Shown piece after piece: positions 1-8,409 of a stretch of DNA of 64,000 nt. The stretch is taken from contig NZ_BMED01000002.1 in assembly GCF_014636315.1 (NCBI RefSeq), positions 434,001 to 498,000 of the forward strand. The letters run 5' to 3'. The stretch is from Parundibacterium terreum. Its GTDB lineage: Bacteria; Pseudomonadota; Gammaproteobacteria; Burkholderiales; Burkholderiaceae_D. Position numbers and translations under genes: made by a program. The notes beneath the pieces are model-generated. The model saw only the letters and a list, made by a program, of their open reading frames with translations. It ran no database searches and was not told where the DNA came from. Positions within the stretch are counted from its first letter, which is position 1. Each line of letters starts with the position of its first letter.

Positions 1-1114
1 ATTTGGCGTCACCGATATTGACCAGGCGGGTAAATAATTTCAGCGCATCCTGAAAGCGTCCGCCCGCTGCGCGACCGCCGCCCAGGCCGAAAGTCAGGAT
101 GCCGGACGGCCGTCCACCCAGATATTTTTGTGCAAGAGCATGGTCGGCATGCGTGGGCAAACCGGCGTAATTGACCCATTCAACTTTAGGATGCTTATCC
201 AGATATTCCGCTATCTTTTGCGTGTTCTCTGTAATACGGTCCAGCCTGAGTGCCAATGTCTCTATGCCCTGCAATATCAGGAAAGCATTGAATGGTGACA
301 AGGCAGCGCCGGTATTGCGTAGCGGGACTACGCGCGCGCGGCCGATATATGCGGCGGCGCCGAGTGCCTCGGTGTACACCACGCCGTGGTAGGAAACATC
401 GGGCTCGTTCAGGCGCTTAAATTTTTGCTTGTATTCTGCCCAGGGGAACTTCCCGGAATCAACAATTACGCCGCCAATGGAGTTGCCGTGCCCGCCCAGA
501 TATTTGGTCAATGAGTGCACCACAATATCGGCGCCGAATTCTATCGGGCGCAACAGGTACGGAGACGGCACCGTATTGTCCACAATCAGCGGCACGCCGT
601 GACGGTGAGCTACTGCCGCAATCTTTTCTATATCGGTGATATTCCCCAGCGGATTGCCGATAGACTCGACAAAGACCGCTTTGGTTTTTTCATCGATCAG
701 TTTTCCAAACGATTCCGGATCGCGATAGTCGGCAAAGCGGGTTTCTATGCCGAACTGCGGCAAGGTATGCGCAAACAGGTTATAGGTGCCGCCGTATAGC
801 GTGGAGGCCGACACAATATTGTCGCCCGCCTCGGCAATGGTCTGGATCGCGTAAGTGATCGCTGCCTGGCCGGACGCCAGCGCCAGCGCACCTATGCCGC
901 CTTCCAGTTCCGCCACGCGCTTCTCCAGCACGTCGTTGGTCGGATTCATGATCCTGCTATAAATATTGCCAGCTACCTTGAGATCGAACAGATCCGCACC
1001 ATGCTGGGTGTCATCGAAAGCATAGGCAACGGTCTGGTAGATAGGAACGGCGACCGCTCTGGTCGTTGGATCGGGCGTGTAACCGCCATGCACTGCAATA
1101 GTTTCTAGCTTCAT
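1..1114 (-). CDS. metY: O-acetylhomoserine sulfhydrylase (MetY), 3' end outside window
   Basis: This reading frame is open from an ATG at 1114 to the window edge, so about 371 codons are visible and the C-terminus is missing. The translated start (MKLETIAVHGGYTPDPTTRA) and the following PIYQT, YSRIMNPT and ALASGQAA stretches are typical of the Cys/Met-metabolism PLP enzymes of the MetY type. These make homocysteine from O-acetylhomoserine and sulfide in the cytoplasm. An AAGGA ribosome site lies about 7 nt before the ATG. Upstream, between 1318 and 1519, is a structured RNA with two intrinsic terminators in the same orientation, which may control the gene. A cystathionine gamma-synthase-like role is possible, but the N-terminus favours MetY. 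Confidence 0.9.
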   Translation of the reverse strand, partial: MKLETIAVHGGYTPDPTTRAVAVPIYQTVAYAFDDTQHGADLFDLKVAGNIYSRIMNPTNDVLEKRVAELEGGIGALALASGQAAITYAIQTIAEAGDNIVSASTLYGGTYNLFAHTLPQFGIETRFADYRDPESFGKLIDEKTKAVFVESIGNPLGNITDIEKIAAVAHRHGVPLIVDNTVPSPYLLRPIEFGADIVVHSLTKYLGGHGNSIGGVIVDSGKFPWAEYKQKFKRLNEPDVSYHGVVYTEALGAAAYIGRARVVPLRNTGAALSPFNAFLILQGIETLALRLDRITENTQKIAEYLDKHPKVEWVNYAGLPTHADHALAQKYLGGRPSGILTFGLGGGRAAGGRFQDALKLFTRLVNIGDAK

Positions 1115-1317
1115 CAGGCGTCCTTGGAGTGAAGATGCTAAACATTTTTTTGCATGTTCTGCATCGGATAAAGTAAGCCTGATAGTAAAAAGAGCGCACT
1201 GAAGCCACAAGGAATTAAATCGTGTTTCCTTATGCGTTTTTCGCTTGTCATGGATTTGACAGCAATCAACGCCACCGAAGAAGCAAAGGATGCACTGACA
1301 AAAAAACGGGGGAGAAA

Positions 1318-1347
1318 ATAAAAAACCCCAGCGTTAAGTGGCTGGGG
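1318..1347 (-). terminator. Intrinsic terminator 2 upstream of metY
   Basis: The minus strand has stem CCCCAGC / GCTGGGG (1347-1341 with 1332-1326), an 8-nt loop and a T-rich tail. A further 8-bp stem-loop, GTAACGCC / GGCGTTAC (1353-1385), lies between this and terminator 1. About 200 nt separate this terminator from the metY start. Confidence 0.75.
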
Positions 1348-1398
1348 TAAATGTAACGCCTCGTGTAGCCGGTACCTGGCGTTACGGGGAGAGGTGGT

Positions 1399-1436
1399 AA
1401 AAAAGAAAAAGATCCCGTACTGCTCAAGCACGGGAT
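1399..1436 (-). terminator. Intrinsic terminator 1 upstream of metY
   Basis: The minus strand has stem ATCCCGT / ACGGGAT (1436-1430 with 1418-1412) with an 11-nt loop, followed by a U-rich tail reading CTTTTTCTTTTTT. Confidence 0.75.
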
Positions 1437-1519
1437 AAAGCTCAGGAGCCGTTACGAACCTATACCGGGCAAGTGCCAGGTAAACACAGCTCTCGCCCAA
1501 TGAGCGTCAACGGTATAAG
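1399..1519 (-). ncRNA. Candidate structured leader or small RNA upstream of metY
   Basis: Read on the minus strand, CTTATACC (1519-1512) can pair with GGTATAGG (1466-1459). Nested inside, GGGCGAG (1498-1492) pairs with CTTGCCC (1473-1467). The structure is followed by an intrinsic terminator at 1399-1436. The loop of the inner stem holds TACCTGGC (1482-1475), an exact complement of GCCAGGTA (1380-1373) in the next hairpin downstream, so an alternative long-range pairing is possible. I do not recognise a known riboswitch family. It could be a metY leader (attenuator) or an independent small RNA. Confidence 0.4.
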
Positions 1520-1629
1520 TTTTTCGCGGCAGTTTCATCATAGAAAATTACGCGCTTTATTTCTGTACGTTAGTTCACATTGCGTTGGTGCATGTCGATA
1601 TCTATGGGTGCATTGATCGCATTGGTTCA

Positions 1630-1794
1630 TCACATCGCAAATTTTTTGTTCGACATACTCACCCTTGCCGCATCCATCAAGTTAATACCCAGTGCACGCC
1701 GAATTTCGTCGGGGCTGGGTGGCGGGCGGTGGGCTGCAACTTCACGTTTCAACCACTCTCTGACTTCTTCCTTGCCTGGTTTATTGTCGTTCAT
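1630..1794 (-). CDS. Small hypothetical protein (54 aa)
   Basis: The minus-strand frame begins with ATG at 1794 (MNDNKPGKEEVREWLKREVA) and ends with TGA at 1630. A GGAGAA ribosome-binding sequence lies about 6 nt upstream, which supports real translation. The peptide is hydrophilic and charged, with a predicted amphipathic helix in residues 7-21 and a proline run (PPPSPDE) near residues 24-30. No signal peptide or membrane segment is visible. Two overlapping plus-strand frames here lack ribosome sites and read like antisense noise. Function unknown. Confidence 0.5.
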   Translation of the reverse strand: MNDNKPGKEEVREWLKREVAAHRPPPSPDEIRRALGINLMDAARVSMSNKKFAM

Positions 1795-2076
1795 GATTTT
1801 TCTCCAGCTCTATTTAGGGTTATCCAGTCTCATGCCTATGCTGCAATCGCTGTTTCAATGATCTCTCGGTGATTTCACTGTAGCAGAGGACTTGTGTGCT
1901 GCCATCGGACAAAGTCCCGGCAAATGAATAGGCGCAAAGGTAGGCGATTTGTAAGAATAGGCTGAGGGAATGCTCGGCCGAGGAACAAGCGCCGCCACTC
2001 TGTTCGCTGTCTCACAGACCACGGTGGCCTGACGATGCATCATAGGTCATCCACCTACATGAATGAGGCGCCGCAA

Positions 2077-2394
2077 ATGAGTAAAACAGACAAAGGCCTT
2101 GCTGATCAGGCCGTAAAGAGTTCTACCCCTCCCTTACATATTGGCACTGGCGACGATACATTGAACGGCACGAGGGCAGAGTCGGAATTTCTGAAAGGAA
2201 AGCCCCGCGAGAACGATCTGCTGCATAGCCAGGAGGAACAACAGGTGTTTGAAGGCATTCCCGACACGCCCAATGGCCGCAAAGATCAAAACAATGTACA
2301 CGGCAACCCCATTGCCAAGGACAGGCATACGATCGCGGATACGCTGCCTGCGGCAGATTTTGAATATACCGACAACGCGGTCAAACCGGATTAA
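2077..2394 (+). CDS. Hydrophilic hypothetical protein (105 aa)
   Basis: The ATG at 2077 (MSKTDKGLADQAVKSS) is preceded by GAGG at a good distance. Upstream in-frame ATGs at 2035 and 2059 lack such a site. The protein is very hydrophilic, rich in Asp, Glu, Asn, Lys and Pro, with no hydrophobic segment, and is likely disordered. It stands alone between the small minus-strand gene and the convergent LysR gene. No family was recognised. Confidence 0.55.
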   Translation: MSKTDKGLADQAVKSSTPPLHIGTGDDTLNGTRAESEFLKGKPRENDLLHSQEEQQVFEGIPDTPNGRKDQNNVHGNPIAKDRHTIADTLPAADFEYTDNAVKPD

Positions 2395-2438
2395 AACCCG
2401 GCATATTTTCCTGACAGTAAAAGTGAGCTAATCCCACG

Positions 2439-3353
2439 CTACACTATTTCCCAGGGATCTATCTCAGGATGCGGATAGTGCTCCGTCATGAAATCCACGA
2501 AGCTACGTGCGGTTGCCGGCATCAGGTGGCGGTTGGGATAGACCATGGCAACCGCCAGCTGGTTGAACTGGGTCTTGGGCAACAAGCGCACCAGTTTGCC
2601 ACTCTTGAGCGCATCAGCCAGTGCAAACGATGCACGCAGCACCAGCCCCATGCCTGCAATGGCGCAGTTACTCAGCAAATCGCCATTATTGGAGGTAATC
2701 TTGTTATTGACCGGGATGTCGATCTCTCCATCGGGGCCTTGTATAGACCAGGCATTGCGTAGTTGCTTGTAATCAAAGTTCAGGCAGGCATGCTTGCCCA
2801 AGTCCTTCGGTGACTTTGGTTCGCCATGCCGGCGCAGATAATCCGGCGATGCGCACAGGAAAACTTCCGCCTTGCCCAATTGGCGAGCAACCATATTGGC
2901 TTCTATTTTCTGCAGGCCTATCAATATACCAACGTCAAATCTATCCTGCACCAGATCCACATTGCGGCCGGATATCGTCACATCCAGCGTCACCTCCGGG
3001 TAACGCTCGGAATACTCGGACAAAAGGTTGGCCAACTGGAACTGCGCAAAGCTCTGGTGCGCGTACAACCTGAGCATGCCGCTGGGCTCCTTGGACTGGG
3101 ACTTGGCGATCGCATCAGCATCGTCAATCTCGGGTAATATCCTCTGTACACGTTCCAGGTAGGCTTGGCCTATCTCGGTAAGGGACAGCTTACGGGTGCT
3201 ACGATTCAGCAAACGGGTACCGAGGTGATTTTCAAGTTCGGCCAGATAACGAGTGACTGCTGCATTGGATAAATCCAGTGCCTGGGCCGCGCGCGCAAAG
3301 CTGCCCTGCTCCACGACCTTCAGGAATACCCGCATCGATTGCAATCTGTCCAT
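2439..3353 (-). CDS. LysR-family regulator, AaeR-like, divergent from efflux operon
   Basis: This is a 304-aa LysR transcription factor. It has an N-terminal winged helix-turn-helix (VVEQGSFARAAQALDLSNAA, then LGTRLLNRSTRKLSLTE) and a C-terminal substrate-binding fold from about residue 90. The ATG at 3353 was chosen because GGGGTGA lies just upstream; a longer frame to 3374 lacks this. It is transcribed away from the outer-membrane-factor/FUSC/HlyD operon, the arrangement seen for aaeR and aaeXAB, so it probably controls that operon in response to an aromatic acid. The palindrome at 3383-3399 lies between the two starts. The ligand cannot be told from sequence. Confidence 0.88.
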   Translation of the reverse strand: MDRLQSMRVFLKVVEQGSFARAAQALDLSNAAVTRYLAELENHLGTRLLNRSTRKLSLTEIGQAYLERVQRILPEIDDADAIAKSQSKEPSGMLRLYAHQSFAQFQLANLLSEYSERYPEVTLDVTISGRNVDLVQDRFDVGILIGLQKIEANMVARQLGKAEVFLCASPDYLRRHGEPKSPKDLGKHACLNFDYKQLRNAWSIQGPDGEIDIPVNNKITSNNGDLLSNCAIAGMGLVLRASFALADALKSGKLVRLLPKTQFNQLAVAMVYPNRHLMPATARSFVDFMTEHYPHPEIDPWEIV

Positions 3354-3382
3354 ACGCTCACCCCTTCGTTTCAATTACTGAA

Positions 3383-3399
3383 ATAGTGCATTGCACAAT
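3383..3399. promoter_or_regulatory. Probable LysR operator (palindrome)
   Basis: ATAGTGCA-T-TGCACAAT is a 17-bp inverted repeat with one mismatched pair. It lies 30 bp upstream of the LysR start, in the divergent promoter region of the efflux operon. LysR proteins usually bind such sites. The assignment is inferred from position. Confidence 0.45.
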
Positions 3400-3566
3400 A
3401 GCCTGTTTTTTTCAGATGATACAACAGATAGACTGTGCGGCAATGACGGGCAGTCCCTCTTGGCAGTAAAGATTTAGTGGTTTAAGCTTTTAAAGCACCA
3501 TCTTTCAGCATTTCTGGACAAATTAAGCTCGCCCACCCTCGCCCGTTGCTTACCGACAGAAAGCTC

Positions 3567-5132
3567 ATGAAAACTTTTGCCAGCCCTTTCACGCTGCATT
3601 TGCCAGAATTCCTATGGCCCTTGGCAGCACGTCGCCAAACCGGCTTTGGACCTGGCCTGGCCACTCCCCTGTTTGCCACCCTTGCACTTCTTGCCCTCCT
3701 TGCGCTCAGCGGTTGCGCAGACATGAAAGGTATTTCCCCACAGTCCAAAATGACAGACGGCAATACGCTGTCCGCCGGCTCGGCAATCCAAGGTGCCAGC
3801 CTTGACGCCCACTGGCCGAAGGCAGCCTGGTGGCAGGCCTATGGCGATACGCAACTGGATGGACTCGTACAACAAGCAATCAGCGGTAGCCCTACGCTAA
3901 AGATTGCACGCGCACGGGTAGAACTGGCCCGCTCGCTGGCAGGTGTTGCGCGCGCAAAGACCTTGCCGTCTGTGGGCGCCAAGGCAGAGTCCACCCGCGA
4001 ACTGTTTACCGGCCAGGGCCTGGTGCCGCCGCCGCTGGCAGGCAACTGGGAGTGGTATAACGAAATTGCCGTCAAAGCAGAATACGACCTGGATTTGTGG
4101 GAAAAAGACCGCAGTGCACTGGAAGCCGCGCTGGATACCATCCATGCCAGCGCCGCCGAAGCACGCAGCGCACAACTGCAACTGGAAACCTCAGTCGTGC
4201 GCAGCTATCTGCAACTGGCCTTGCAATATCAGTTACGGGATGTCGCCAACGCCAGCCTGCAACAGCAGGAAGCCATCGCCAATATCGCCCGCCGCCGCTT
4301 GCGCGCGGGACTCGGCACCCAACTGGAAGTCAGCCAGGCCGAGACTTCGCTGCCGGTTGCCCGTTCGAATATAGAACAACTGGATGAGGCAATCAGCCTG
4401 GCGCGCAACCAGATTGCCGCCCTCAGCGGCCAGGGCCCAGGTGCGGGCGATGCTATCCAGCGACCGAATCTGTTGCCGGGCTCCAGGAATAATGCGTCGG
4501 CGCAGTTGCCGATCAGCCTGCCGGATTACGTACCCGCCAATCTGATAGGCCGCCGCCCCGATGTGGTTGCCCAACGCTGGCGCGTCGAGGCCGCAGGAAA
4601 GAATATCGAAGTGGCAAAGGCCGGTTTTTATCCAGATATTAATATCAGCGCCTTCCTCGGCTTCCAGTCGCTTGGTTTTGCCGGCTTCCTGAGTTCCAAT
4701 GCAGCGGCGCGGGGTATCGCTCCGGCCATATCGCTGCCGATTTTTGAAGGCGGCAGGCTGCGCAGCCAGTTGGGTGCACAAACCGCCAATTACGATGCTG
4801 CAGTGGAAAGCTACAACAATACGCTGGTGCTGGCACTGCAAGCGGTCGCCGACCAGATCGTCAAGCTGAAATCCAGCGAAAAGCAGAAGGCAGAGATTGA
4901 GAAAGCGCTGGCGCTGGCGCAAAGAACCTATGACCTTGCACAGCGCAGCTATCATTCCGGCATCAGCGAATATTTGACTGTGCTCAATACACAAACCGTG
5001 CTGCTGCAACAGCAGCAAAGGATGGAGCAGATCAATACCGCTTACCTGGACGCCTGGGCACAACTGATGCAGGCGCTGGGCGGCGGCCTGGAAGAAAAGC
5101 CGGCACCGGCTATTGCGGATAACAAGCAATGA
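3567..5132 (+). CDS. Outer-membrane efflux lipoprotein (NodT/OprM family)
   Basis: This 521-aa outer-membrane factor forms the exit duct of a tripartite pump. A lipoprotein signal ends at LALSGC about 50 residues in, so Cys would be lipidated. The N-region before it is unusually long, possibly because translation starts further downstream. The two repeated outer-membrane-efflux domains are visible, with YDLDLWEKDRSALEAA in the first and NTQTVLLQQQQRMEQ in the second, and long alpha-helical stretches. The stop overlaps the start of the FUSC gene by 4 nt, so the genes are translationally coupled. Confidence 0.9.
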   Translation: MKTFASPFTLHLPEFLWPLAARRQTGFGPGLATPLFATLALLALLALSGCADMKGISPQSKMTDGNTLSAGSAIQGASLDAHWPKAAWWQAYGDTQLDGLVQQAISGSPTLKIARARVELARSLAGVARAKTLPSVGAKAESTRELFTGQGLVPPPLAGNWEWYNEIAVKAEYDLDLWEKDRSALEAALDTIHASAAEARSAQLQLETSVVRSYLQLALQYQLRDVANASLQQQEAIANIARRRLRAGLGTQLEVSQAETSLPVARSNIEQLDEAISLARNQIAALSGQGPGAGDAIQRPNLLPGSRNNASAQLPISLPDYVPANLIGRRPDVVAQRWRVEAAGKNIEVAKAGFYPDINISAFLGFQSLGFAGFLSSNAAARGIAPAISLPIFEGGRLRSQLGAQTANYDAAVESYNNTLVLALQAVADQIVKLKSSEKQKAEIEKALALAQRTYDLAQRSYHSGISEYLTVLNTQTVLLQQQQRMEQINTAYLDAWAQLMQALGGGLEEKPAPAIADNKQ

Positions 5133-7252
5133 GCGCTGCCTCAGCCCCCGTGATCGCCGGCAGCCCTTTGCGCAGGGTGCTGGCGGAAATCAGTACCTGG
5201 GTAGTGACTCAGACCCCGGTCATCATCCACATTTTGAAACTGACAGTCGCCGTCCTGCTGGCGATGGGAGTTACACTGCGGCTGGATTTTGCCAAACCTA
5301 CCACGGCGATGCTGACCGTGGTCATCGTGATGCACCAGCGCAGCGGCCTGGTGCTGGCCAAGAGCTTTTACCGCTTCCTGGGAACAATTGCAGGAGTCAT
5401 CACCTCCATCATCCTGGCGGCATTGTTTACGCAGGAACCGGTACTGTTTATTATCGCCGGCGCATGCTGGCTGGCACTCTGTACCGCCGGTTCCGCCGTG
5501 TTCAGAAATTTCCAGTCCTATGCCTTTGTGCTGGCGGGCTACACGCTGGTGATTGTCGGCCTGCCCGCAGCATTGCAGCCCGACCAGGCTTTTGATATCG
5601 CCGTCATACGGTTGACGGAAGTGATGATAGGCATCCTGTCCGCCGGTGTCGTCAGCGACCTGATTTTCCCACTGCGCGTGACAGAAACCCTGATGGCGAT
5701 GGTACGCCAGCGCTTCGGCACATTTGCCCAGCATATCAGCAAGGCCAGCACCGATCCTGTCGCCGCAGAGCGTACCATGCTGCGTTTTATCGGCGAGGTA
5801 ATTTCCTTTGAATCGCTGCGCTCCGCATCCATCTTTGAGAATACCTCGCACCCGTCGCACAGTACACAGCTAAGCCTGCTGAACACTGCCTTCATGACAG
5901 CCTCAACCACCTTCCATACCCTGGATCTGCTGTATGGGCGCCTGCAAAAAGCCGGCAGACTGCCGGCCCTGAATGCCCAACTGGAAAAATACAGGGCAAT
6001 CACCAGCCTGCTGAATGCAGAACCTGCGGAGGCGGCAGAAAAATTATGCGATCTGCGCAAGCTGCTGCCGGCTCAATTGGCAGAATCGCGCAAACGCGTG
6101 CTGGCCGAGGTGGGTGACGACGTCAATCCGGCCGCCCTGCTGGATTTCGATTCCGCCACCGAATTGCTGCTGCGCTTTACCGATGAGCTGCAAGACTATG
6201 CGCGCATCCAGGCTTCGGTGCTCAGCGGTACTTATCTGCCAGAGAAAGAAATTCTTGCGGCTTTTGATTATGTCGCGGCAACCGATCCCTTGGTCGTGTT
6301 TTTTTCCGGCCTGCGCAGTGCGGCAGTGTTTGGCCTGACCTGTACCTTTTGGATCATTTCCGGCTGGCCTTCGGGCGTGGACGCTGTAGTACTGGGCACC
6401 GTGTTTGGCGGGCTTTTTTCTGCTGCGCCATCGCCTTCCAGGGCCGTCAAGCAGTTCGTTGTCGGCGCACTCAGCGGGGCACTGGCGGCCTTTGTCTGTG
6501 CCTATTATCTGCAGCCCTTTGCAGAAAATTTTTCCATGCTGTGCCTGTCCATCGCTCCCTTCCTGATGATAGGCGCCTGGCTGTCCAATCATCCGAAGTA
6601 TGCCGGTGTTGGTGCCGGCATGCTGATCTTCTTTATCTCGTACGCGGCGATAGACAGCATGTACGTGTTTGATTTTCTCGATATGGTCAACGGCATCATA
6701 GGCGGCTTGCTGGGTGTGGGAGTCGCCAGCGTGATGTACATGATCATTGATCCGGTCGATAGCCGCTGGGTCAAGCAAAGGCTGGCCCGCGCACTGCGCC
6801 AGAAAGTGGTGCGCGCCTGCAGCAGGCCACTACCGGGGCTGCTGCCGCTGTTTGAAAGCGCCACGCGCGACCAGTTGCAACGTTTCATCGCCATCCATGC
6901 GATGGACAATGAGGACGACCGCGAGGTGCTGGCCTGGCTGCTGTCGGTGCTGGAAATCGGCCGCGCGGTGATTCATCTGCGGCAAGATGTGGAGGCGACG
7001 CCGTCGCTGTCCACAGAACAATTGGGGGCAGTGCAAAACTGCGTCACTCATATATCCGCGTTGTTCAACCGGCCGGACCAGGAGAAAAGACAGGCTGCCA
7101 TTGACGCCGTTCTGCATGCGATATCCCTGTGCAAATGGAGCGTGGCCTTGCAGGCGCATCTGCATCTGATACGCGCTTCGCTACTCGATGAAAAATCCGT
7201 ACTGGCCAACTACGCAGCGCCTGCAGTTGCGCTAACACCCCAGAAAGTCTGA
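5129..7252 (+). CDS. FUSC-family aromatic acid efflux transporter (AaeB-like)
   Basis: This 707-aa inner-membrane protein has two hydrophobic blocks of several helices (about residues 25-180 and 380-530), each followed by a cytoplasmic region. This is the layout of the FUSC/AaeB/YccS family. In E. coli AaeB exports p-hydroxybenzoate-type aromatic carboxylates together with AaeA. The gene overlaps the outer-membrane factor by ATGA and is followed within 5 nt by an AaeX-like gene, then an HlyD adaptor, which supports the AaeB assignment. The exact substrate is unknown. Confidence 0.88.
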   Translation: MSAASAPVIAGSPLRRVLAEISTWVVTQTPVIIHILKLTVAVLLAMGVTLRLDFAKPTTAMLTVVIVMHQRSGLVLAKSFYRFLGTIAGVITSIILAALFTQEPVLFIIAGACWLALCTAGSAVFRNFQSYAFVLAGYTLVIVGLPAALQPDQAFDIAVIRLTEVMIGILSAGVVSDLIFPLRVTETLMAMVRQRFGTFAQHISKASTDPVAAERTMLRFIGEVISFESLRSASIFENTSHPSHSTQLSLLNTAFMTASTTFHTLDLLYGRLQKAGRLPALNAQLEKYRAITSLLNAEPAEAAEKLCDLRKLLPAQLAESRKRVLAEVGDDVNPAALLDFDSATELLLRFTDELQDYARIQASVLSGTYLPEKEILAAFDYVAATDPLVVFFSGLRSAAVFGLTCTFWIISGWPSGVDAVVLGTVFGGLFSAAPSPSRAVKQFVVGALSGALAAFVCAYYLQPFAENFSMLCLSIAPFLMIGAWLSNHPKYAGVGAGMLIFFISYAAIDSMYVFDFLDMVNGIIGGLLGVGVASVMYMIIDPVDSRWVKQRLARALRQKVVRACSRPLPGLLPLFESATRDQLQRFIAIHAMDNEDDREVLAWLLSVLEIGRAVIHLRQDVEATPSLSTEQLGAVQNCVTHISALFNRPDQEKRQAAIDAVLHAISLCKWSVALQAHLHLIRASLLDEKSVLANYAAPAVALTPQKV

Positions 7253-7256
7253 TGCC

Positions 7257-7460
7257 ATGCCAAGAGAAATTGCCCTGTTTGATGCACTCGTTCCCACATT
7301 GCTGCTGGTATTTGTCGCCGCCATGCTGCTGCAAGTCATGCTGGACCGCCTGTGCGCATATCTTGGCGTGTACCGCTTCGTCTGGCACCCCGGCCTGTTC
7401 CGCGTCGCCATGTTTGTCTGCGTGTTCGGCGGCCTTGCACTATTCCTGAAAGTAACTTGA
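7257..7460 (+). CDS. AaeX-like small membrane protein (DUF1656)
   Basis: This 67-aa protein has two predicted membrane helices (about residues 8-28 and 45-65). Its start, MPREIALFDALVPTLLL, is typical of DUF1656/AaeX proteins, which are almost always found between aaeB- and aaeA-type genes as here. It starts 4 nt after the transporter stop and ends 7 nt before the adaptor gene. Its molecular role is not established. Confidence 0.85.
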   Translation: MPREIALFDALVPTLLLVFVAAMLLQVMLDRLCAYLGVYRFVWHPGLFRVAMFVCVFGGLALFLKVT

Positions 7461-7467
7461 GATAAAA

Positions 7468-8373
7468 ATGAAAATCACGATCTCGCTCAAAGCCCTGCTG
7501 AGCATACTACTTACCCTGGCCATGGTTACCGCAGCCTATTTCATTGGCGACGCGCTATGGGACCACTATATGAACTCGCCGTGGACCCGCGATGGCCGCG
7601 TGCGCGCAGACGTGATCAACGTTGCCGCAGATGTATCCGGCCAGGTGGTGGAAGTGCCTGTGCATGATAATAGCTATGTGCACAAGGGCGACCTGCTGAT
7701 GAAGATAGACCCGGCTCGCTACCAGTTGGCGCTGGCACAGGCGGAGAGCCTGATTTCGCAACGCAAGATTGCCTATGATATCCGCCAGCGCGATGCGGAG
7801 CGCCGGGCCAAGCTGGACAATGAAGTCATCTCGGCGGAAAACCGCGACAACTTCAGCTCCACTGCCAGCGGCGCAAAAGCTGCCTACCAGGAAGCACTGG
7901 TGATGCGCGATTCGGCCAAGCTGAATCTGGAACGGACGGAAGTGCGCGCCCATGTCGATGGCTGGGTATCCAACCTGAACGTGCATGCCGGCGATTATGC
8001 ACAGGCGGGCACGCCCAAGATGGCGATCATCGATGCGCAATCATTCTGGGTCTACGGCTATTTTGAAGAGACCAAATTGCCGTTGCTGAAAGAAGGCGAT
8101 ACGGTCGATATCAGGCTGCTGGGCAGCACACAACTGCTGCAGGGGCATATAGACAGCATCTCGCGCGGCATTACCGACCGCGACAATCCTACCGGCAGCG
8201 GCCTGCTAGCCAACGTGAACCCCAGCTTTAACTGGGTACGTCTGGCACAGCGCGTACCGGTGCGCATCAATATCGACCATATCCCGGACGGCATTACGCT
8301 GGCCGCCGGCATGACTTGCACCATCATTGCCAAGCCGGGCCAGACTGCTGCAAAAGAAAAGGCCAAGACCTGA
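7468..8373 (+). CDS. HlyD-family periplasmic adaptor (AaeA-like)
   Basis: This 301-aa membrane-fusion protein links the FUSC transporter with the outer-membrane lipoprotein. An N-terminal signal anchor (ALLSILLTLAMVTAAYFIG) is followed by the biotinyl-lipoyl half motif around DVSGQVVEVPVHDNSYVHKGD. A short helical hairpin comes next, then the second half motif near TEVRAHVDGWVSNLNVHAGDY and a beta-barrel domain. It is the last gene of the four-gene operon and ends 37 nt before a convergent dehydrogenase gene. Confidence 0.9.
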   Translation: MKITISLKALLSILLTLAMVTAAYFIGDALWDHYMNSPWTRDGRVRADVINVAADVSGQVVEVPVHDNSYVHKGDLLMKIDPARYQLALAQAESLISQRKIAYDIRQRDAERRAKLDNEVISAENRDNFSSTASGAKAAYQEALVMRDSAKLNLERTEVRAHVDGWVSNLNVHAGDYAQAGTPKMAIIDAQSFWVYGYFEETKLPLLKEGDTVDIRLLGSTQLLQGHIDSISRGITDRDNPTGSGLLANVNPSFNWVRLAQRVPVRINIDHIPDGITLAAGMTCTIIAKPGQTAAKEKAKT

Positions 8374-8409
8374 ACGGCCCCGGCCTTGCGCATGGCGGCA
8401 AGTTGATTT

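Noticed and set aside
1399..1519. Assignment of the metY leader to 6S RNA, tmRNA or a known SAM/SAH riboswitch
   Set aside because: The conserved sequences of those RNAs could not be found; it is only called a structured RNA candidate.
1580..1872. Two overlapping plus-strand frames of 93 and 95 codons
   Set aside because: No ribosome site, and a small minus-strand gene with a good ribosome site occupies the same DNA.
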